Below, piece by piece: positions 60,541 through 64,000 of a stretch of 64,000 nucleotides of DNA (positions are counted from its first letter, which is position 1; the number at the start of each line of letters is the position of its first letter). Source of the DNA: Agroathelia rolfsii (Eukaryota > Basidiomycota > Agaricomycetes > Amylocorticiales > Amylocorticiaceae); contig JABRWF010000006.1 in assembly GCA_018343915.1 (NCBI GenBank), positions 3,596,001 through 3,660,000 on the forward strand, given 5' to 3'. Below the pieces are notes generated by a model, which saw only the letters and a list, made by a program, of their open reading frames with translations, did no database searches and was not told where the DNA came from. Both the position numbers and the translations under genes were made by a program.

Positions 60541-63391
60541 AGCATTTCGGAAACAATCAGGAATTATACAATGTCTGGTTAGCATCTTGTGCTAGTATAA
60601 GGAAGCTGTAAATATCGCCTCAAAATGTATATTAGTATCTCACCACGAACTTGGACTGGACAATAGAAATTCTTCAGAACAAGAGCTAAGGACAAAGGCA
60701 AAATACTATGCAATAAGATTCACATCTTTCTTCTTCCTCGTATTAGTAGGTCGGATAAATTCCTTAAACTCCACATTCACGATTACCCCCGGACCACAAG
60801 AACAGCATCATCTGACGGTGACGGTTTACAAGACGCGGACAGACGAAAGTCATTCGGATCTTTGCTCAACGAGATCACGAGACTTCAGCTTAGCAGTATC
60901 GTTATGCTCTTTATCTCTGACACATCTCCAAGGTAGTTTGTTTCTTTTGGTGTCAGTAATCATTCTCTTGGTTATGGAGAGGGAAGAATATTGAGGCAAA
61001 AAAAGATTGACCCATCAGTATAGCTTAAACTACAATAGCTGGACAACCATATCTAGGATCTAGGACCGCAAGCGCACCATAAGATGTATTATAAGTGAAA
61101 CAACCAAGTTTTGGTTGTACTTAAAAGAATAATTAAAGAGTATGGCAGTACTGGCCTGAGTGAGCTCGTAAACCAGAAACGTCCTGAGTGGATCTTGGTG
61201 AAATCTCATTGCCTTATGCTATAAAATATCAATAAAAATGGATCATGTCTCCTTATTTACGACAGACATTTGAAAGGTAAATTGAGGTACATAAACACAG
61301 CCCTTTACATTCTTATAAACTCGTATCATCAATGTGGACAGCCGTGTAATATAGGTGCAGCCTCCAAGTCCCCCTGGCTGCACATCAAAAATGAATTTTT
61401 TGAGATGCGGTACCGATGGTATATGTACATCGAACGATACGGTTAGAGAAGCCAACTCATGATTCCTGTACCTTTCCCTGTTTTTCCAGAGGGCTAGACA
61501 TCTAGACCTTTTGCCTAGGGTCATTCATATAACACATGCGGCACTGATATCTTTTTGGAGCTGAGAGACCGGTAAATAGATAAGTGTAACATTTGCAGCC
61601 AGACCCTATATAATAAATAAAGATTCCAATTGTTTATTAACGTGAGGCAAAAGCGTGCACTGGCACGACAATGCGTGCAACCCTCGGGGGTGTATCATGG
61701 ACATTTGGCTGATTACTGAGAACATAGTGTGGCTCAGTAGTGGTGGGTTAGAGAGAGAAAGGTGGGAGTAGTGTCTTTCAGTCTGCCGGCTGGGAGTGGA
61801 AGCACAACTAACACCGAAGCTAGCGATAGTCCGAGTCATGAAGCGTGTGAAGTTGTGCTTATGAGCAATTTTGACGTATTGACTAAGTATGTATACGAAA
61901 ATAGCGGTACATGTGCCAGTCTGATCGGCGCGGAGCCCCGCTACTAGTTGGCTTATGTTTGCGGAAGACGTGATGGGTGCATGTATGGCTGTCAGTGTAC
62001 TAAGAGGATTCTATCGCACACCAGGCTCTAGAGAAGGTGGAGTACGTTCGCTTACATAATTATCGCCACAATGATTCTGAGTCCACCCGAACCTCCGCAA
62101 TCTGTTGGCAGGTATCAAGTTCTTCAAGTTTCAAATATCTTGTCTCCCTCCTAATGCTGGTTCAAGAAAGGAGAATACAGCGGCAGATGAAAGCTTCATA
62201 GTAAAAGTTCCGTTGGATGCACTCCCTGCTCTTCTTTGCCTCGCGCTTACACGGGATTTATATATGCGCATCGCTAGCTTAGCACAATCATCAGCTGCGG
62301 ATGATGTACAGGTGTGATAGTGGTCCGGCAAGCGATATGAAGCGCTGGCAAGGGTCTAGTCATCCGGCTACCTGAGCATCTCGCCTCTTCATGCAGCTTC
62401 TCACCCCTTCGATGATTATCTGCTCCAGCCTTATATCAATTCATTGCTACCTATCTTGCTGGCTACATGGATTCTAAACGTCAAAGTATTCATCCTGACC
62501 TATTTGCCGCATGCAGAGACTAGCCATCAAATAACGGTGGCTATCTAACCGAACACTTTTTCTGCGGGCCCGTAATTGTGGGACCTTTCTTCATGGCGCC
62601 ATACTGCTTCTCGGTCCAAGTACAGGTATTATTAGCGCACGAAGATGGTTATGGAGGGGCGGAAATAAGGAACTAATCCTCTTCAGGCAATTTGTGGTGG
62701 TCTTCTTTGATATGGATATGCCTAATTATCGCAACGTTCTTTTCCTCTTAATGCCGTATGTCATGCTATTCCTGCTACTTGAATTGACTATACATTTATC
62801 TGTTGTTTTATATTCTCAGGTTGGTTTATGATGGGAAATGTTTTGTGTTAGAAACAAAAATTCTTTTTACATCTTATGAGGTCCATCAGACTTAGTCCTC
62901 TGGGATGGGGTACTTCATATAACTGGACCAAAAGACATTAACTGGACATGTTTGTACGCATTGTAACATGCAGTTTGAAGTGTGATGAAAGTATCATCTG
63001 ACCTGCTATAGACTCGTCGCTCCCGTGCCCATCCTCGCTTATGTTCTACCTTTCGGAGCCGAGGATGATCATGCTGTAGGTCGGTGCTTCCTTGGTGCTA
63101 AGCTTCTGTCTCTTCATTGCTAATGATAACACGCCAGCAGTGCTATCTTACTGCTGTCGTCTAGGTATCTATGCAGCATATCGCTGCTGTGCACTGCGAG
63201 TGCTGCTTTGTACGGCTATCTTGGGTTGCACATGCCACCTACTGCGGCATACGAAATAACGCACGCCATTGAGGAATGGTACATCATGTATAAAAGGACT
63301 ATTATGAAGACTGGTAAAGTCTCGTCACAGACCTCATCGGCTCTGAGCAAACATCCCCTACTTCCTCTCTAGCCCTTTCTGCTTACCTACC
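60541..63391. other. Long interval with only coding-like fragments; protease promoter at its end
   Basis: Nearly 2.9 kb without a gene I can support. Minus-strand pieces near 60960-60700 (MITDTKRNKLPWRCVRDKE..., and GVIVNVEFKEFIRPTNTRKK before a stop) and at 61524-61243 (HELASLTVSFDVHIPSVP, then LKKFIFDVQPGG) look mildly coding but could not be joined. A plus-strand frame at 62105-62317 is similarly unsupported. A TATAAAAG box at 63289-63296 lies about 95 bp before the protease start. Confidence 0.35.
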
Positions 63392-64000
63392 ATGGTCAAG
63401 ATCGCCATCTCAGCTGCCCTCCTTGTTGCGGCGTCCTTCGTGGCGGCCACCCCGGTCAAGAGGGAGAATGTCGTGTCTCTTCCTATCCAGAAGAAGGCTG
63501 CTGCGACGCCCTCAACTAAGAACATCCTTGCTGTCGATGCTGCTCGCCTCGCCAAGTTCAAGGGAACCGCGACCGCTTCCACCGGTGATGCGACTGCCAC
63601 CAACCTGGTCGACACCTACGTCGTCGCCCTCGAAATCGGCTCGCAGACCTTCTCCAACGTGATCGTTGACACTGGCTCGTCCAACACCTGGGTTGGTGCT
63701 GATACCAAGTTCTCCGCCGGATCGACTGGCGTGTCGACTGGAAAGAGTGTCGAGGTCAGCTATGGCTCTGGCGATTTCAGCGGCACAGAATACACCGATA
63801 CCGTGAGTGATTTATAGCGCGGACTGAATACATCAGCTAACCAAACTTTGCAATGCAAAAAGGTTACACTCGGCGGCCTGACTGTCACTGATCAGTCAAT
63901 TGGTGTTGCCAAGTCCAGCAGCGGCTTCACCGGCTTTGATGGTATCATCGGTTTCGGCCCCACCGACCTCACTGAGGACACTGTCTCTGGTTCAACCACT
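63392..64000 (+). CDS. Secreted A1-family aspartic protease (5' part)
   Basis: Pepsin-like protease, cut by the right edge. Exon 1 is 63392-63802 and exon 2 starts at 63863 and runs off the window. A signal peptide (MVKIAISAALLVAASFVAAT, about 1-20) is followed by a basic propeptide. The first catalytic aspartate is in VDTGSSNTW (about Asp93) and the flap tyrosine in SYGSGDFSG (about Tyr124). Exon 2 continues VTLGGLTVTDQSIGVAKSS, then FDGIIGFGPTDL, matching basidiomycete polyporopepsin-type enzymes. The second catalytic aspartate lies outside the window. Expected to be secreted and active at acid pH. Confidence 0.92.

Noticed and set aside
1..64000. tRNA, rRNA, CRISPR or a secondary-metabolite cluster
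   Set aside because: None could be recognised by eye. Repeats present are transposon-like or gene duplications, and no polyketide or peptide synthase genes are seen.

Overview
The window is a stretch of a filamentous basidiomycete genome, almost certainly Agaricomycetes and plausibly a Ceratobasidiaceae/Rhizoctonia-like species. The evidence is eukaryotic genes dense in 45-75 nt introns, fungal-type SMC2, DcpS, GH5 exo-glucanase and A1 aspartic protease, a small beta-trefoil lectin/inhibitor-like protein, and expanded families of L-amino acid oxidases and DUF6534 membrane proteins. The species call is inference from gene content only. I see no prokaryotic-style operons, rRNA, tRNA or CRISPR.

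Layout. 0.9-5.1 kb: intact 13-exon SMC2 condensin ATPase on +. 5.4-6.0 kb: Helitron-like repeat. 6.5-8.8 kb: L-amino acid oxidase 1 on -. 10.2-10.9 kb: near-palindromic foldback MITE flanked by TA. 12.4-13.0 kb: small beta-trefoil protein. 14.7-17.6 kb: 10-exon HyuA-type hydantoinase/oxoprolinase on - that stops where the HyuB half would normally begin. 18.1-20.0 kb: divergently transcribed F-box-like protein. 20.9-40 kb: tandem array of minus-strand DUF6534 seven-helix membrane proteins (A, B, C, D, E plus partial copies) in long degenerate duplication units, with Helitron, MITE and GC-rich insertions. 40.2-41.9 kb: second, uncertain membrane-protein locus whose degraded twin is at 34.2-35.9 kb. 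42.6-44.0 kb: an intact 7-helix protein on +. 44.4-45.7 kb: complete scavenger mRNA decapping enzyme (DcpS) on -. 46.2-48.2 kb: another 7-helix gene on - and its pseudogene. 48.9-50.8 kb: DUF6534 gene F. 51.8-57.3 kb: two tandem L-amino acid oxidases on +. 57.8-58.5 kb: second foldback MITE. 58.9-60.5 kb: GH5 exo-1,3-glucanase on +. 63.4 kb to the right edge: start of a secreted aspartic protease.

How it fits together. Housekeeping genes (SMC2, DcpS) sit among lineage-expanded accessory genes: membrane receptor-like families, secreted or flavin enzymes and a lectin-like protein. The accessory families grew by local duplication and are littered with non-autonomous transposons. Exon structures were read by hand from splice signals plus family motifs. 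For SMC2, HyuA, DcpS, the three oxidases, GH5, the two 7-helix genes and the beta-trefoil gene, the chosen exons sum to a whole number of codons. The DUF6534 genes are given as spans from start to stop, with only the key exons read.
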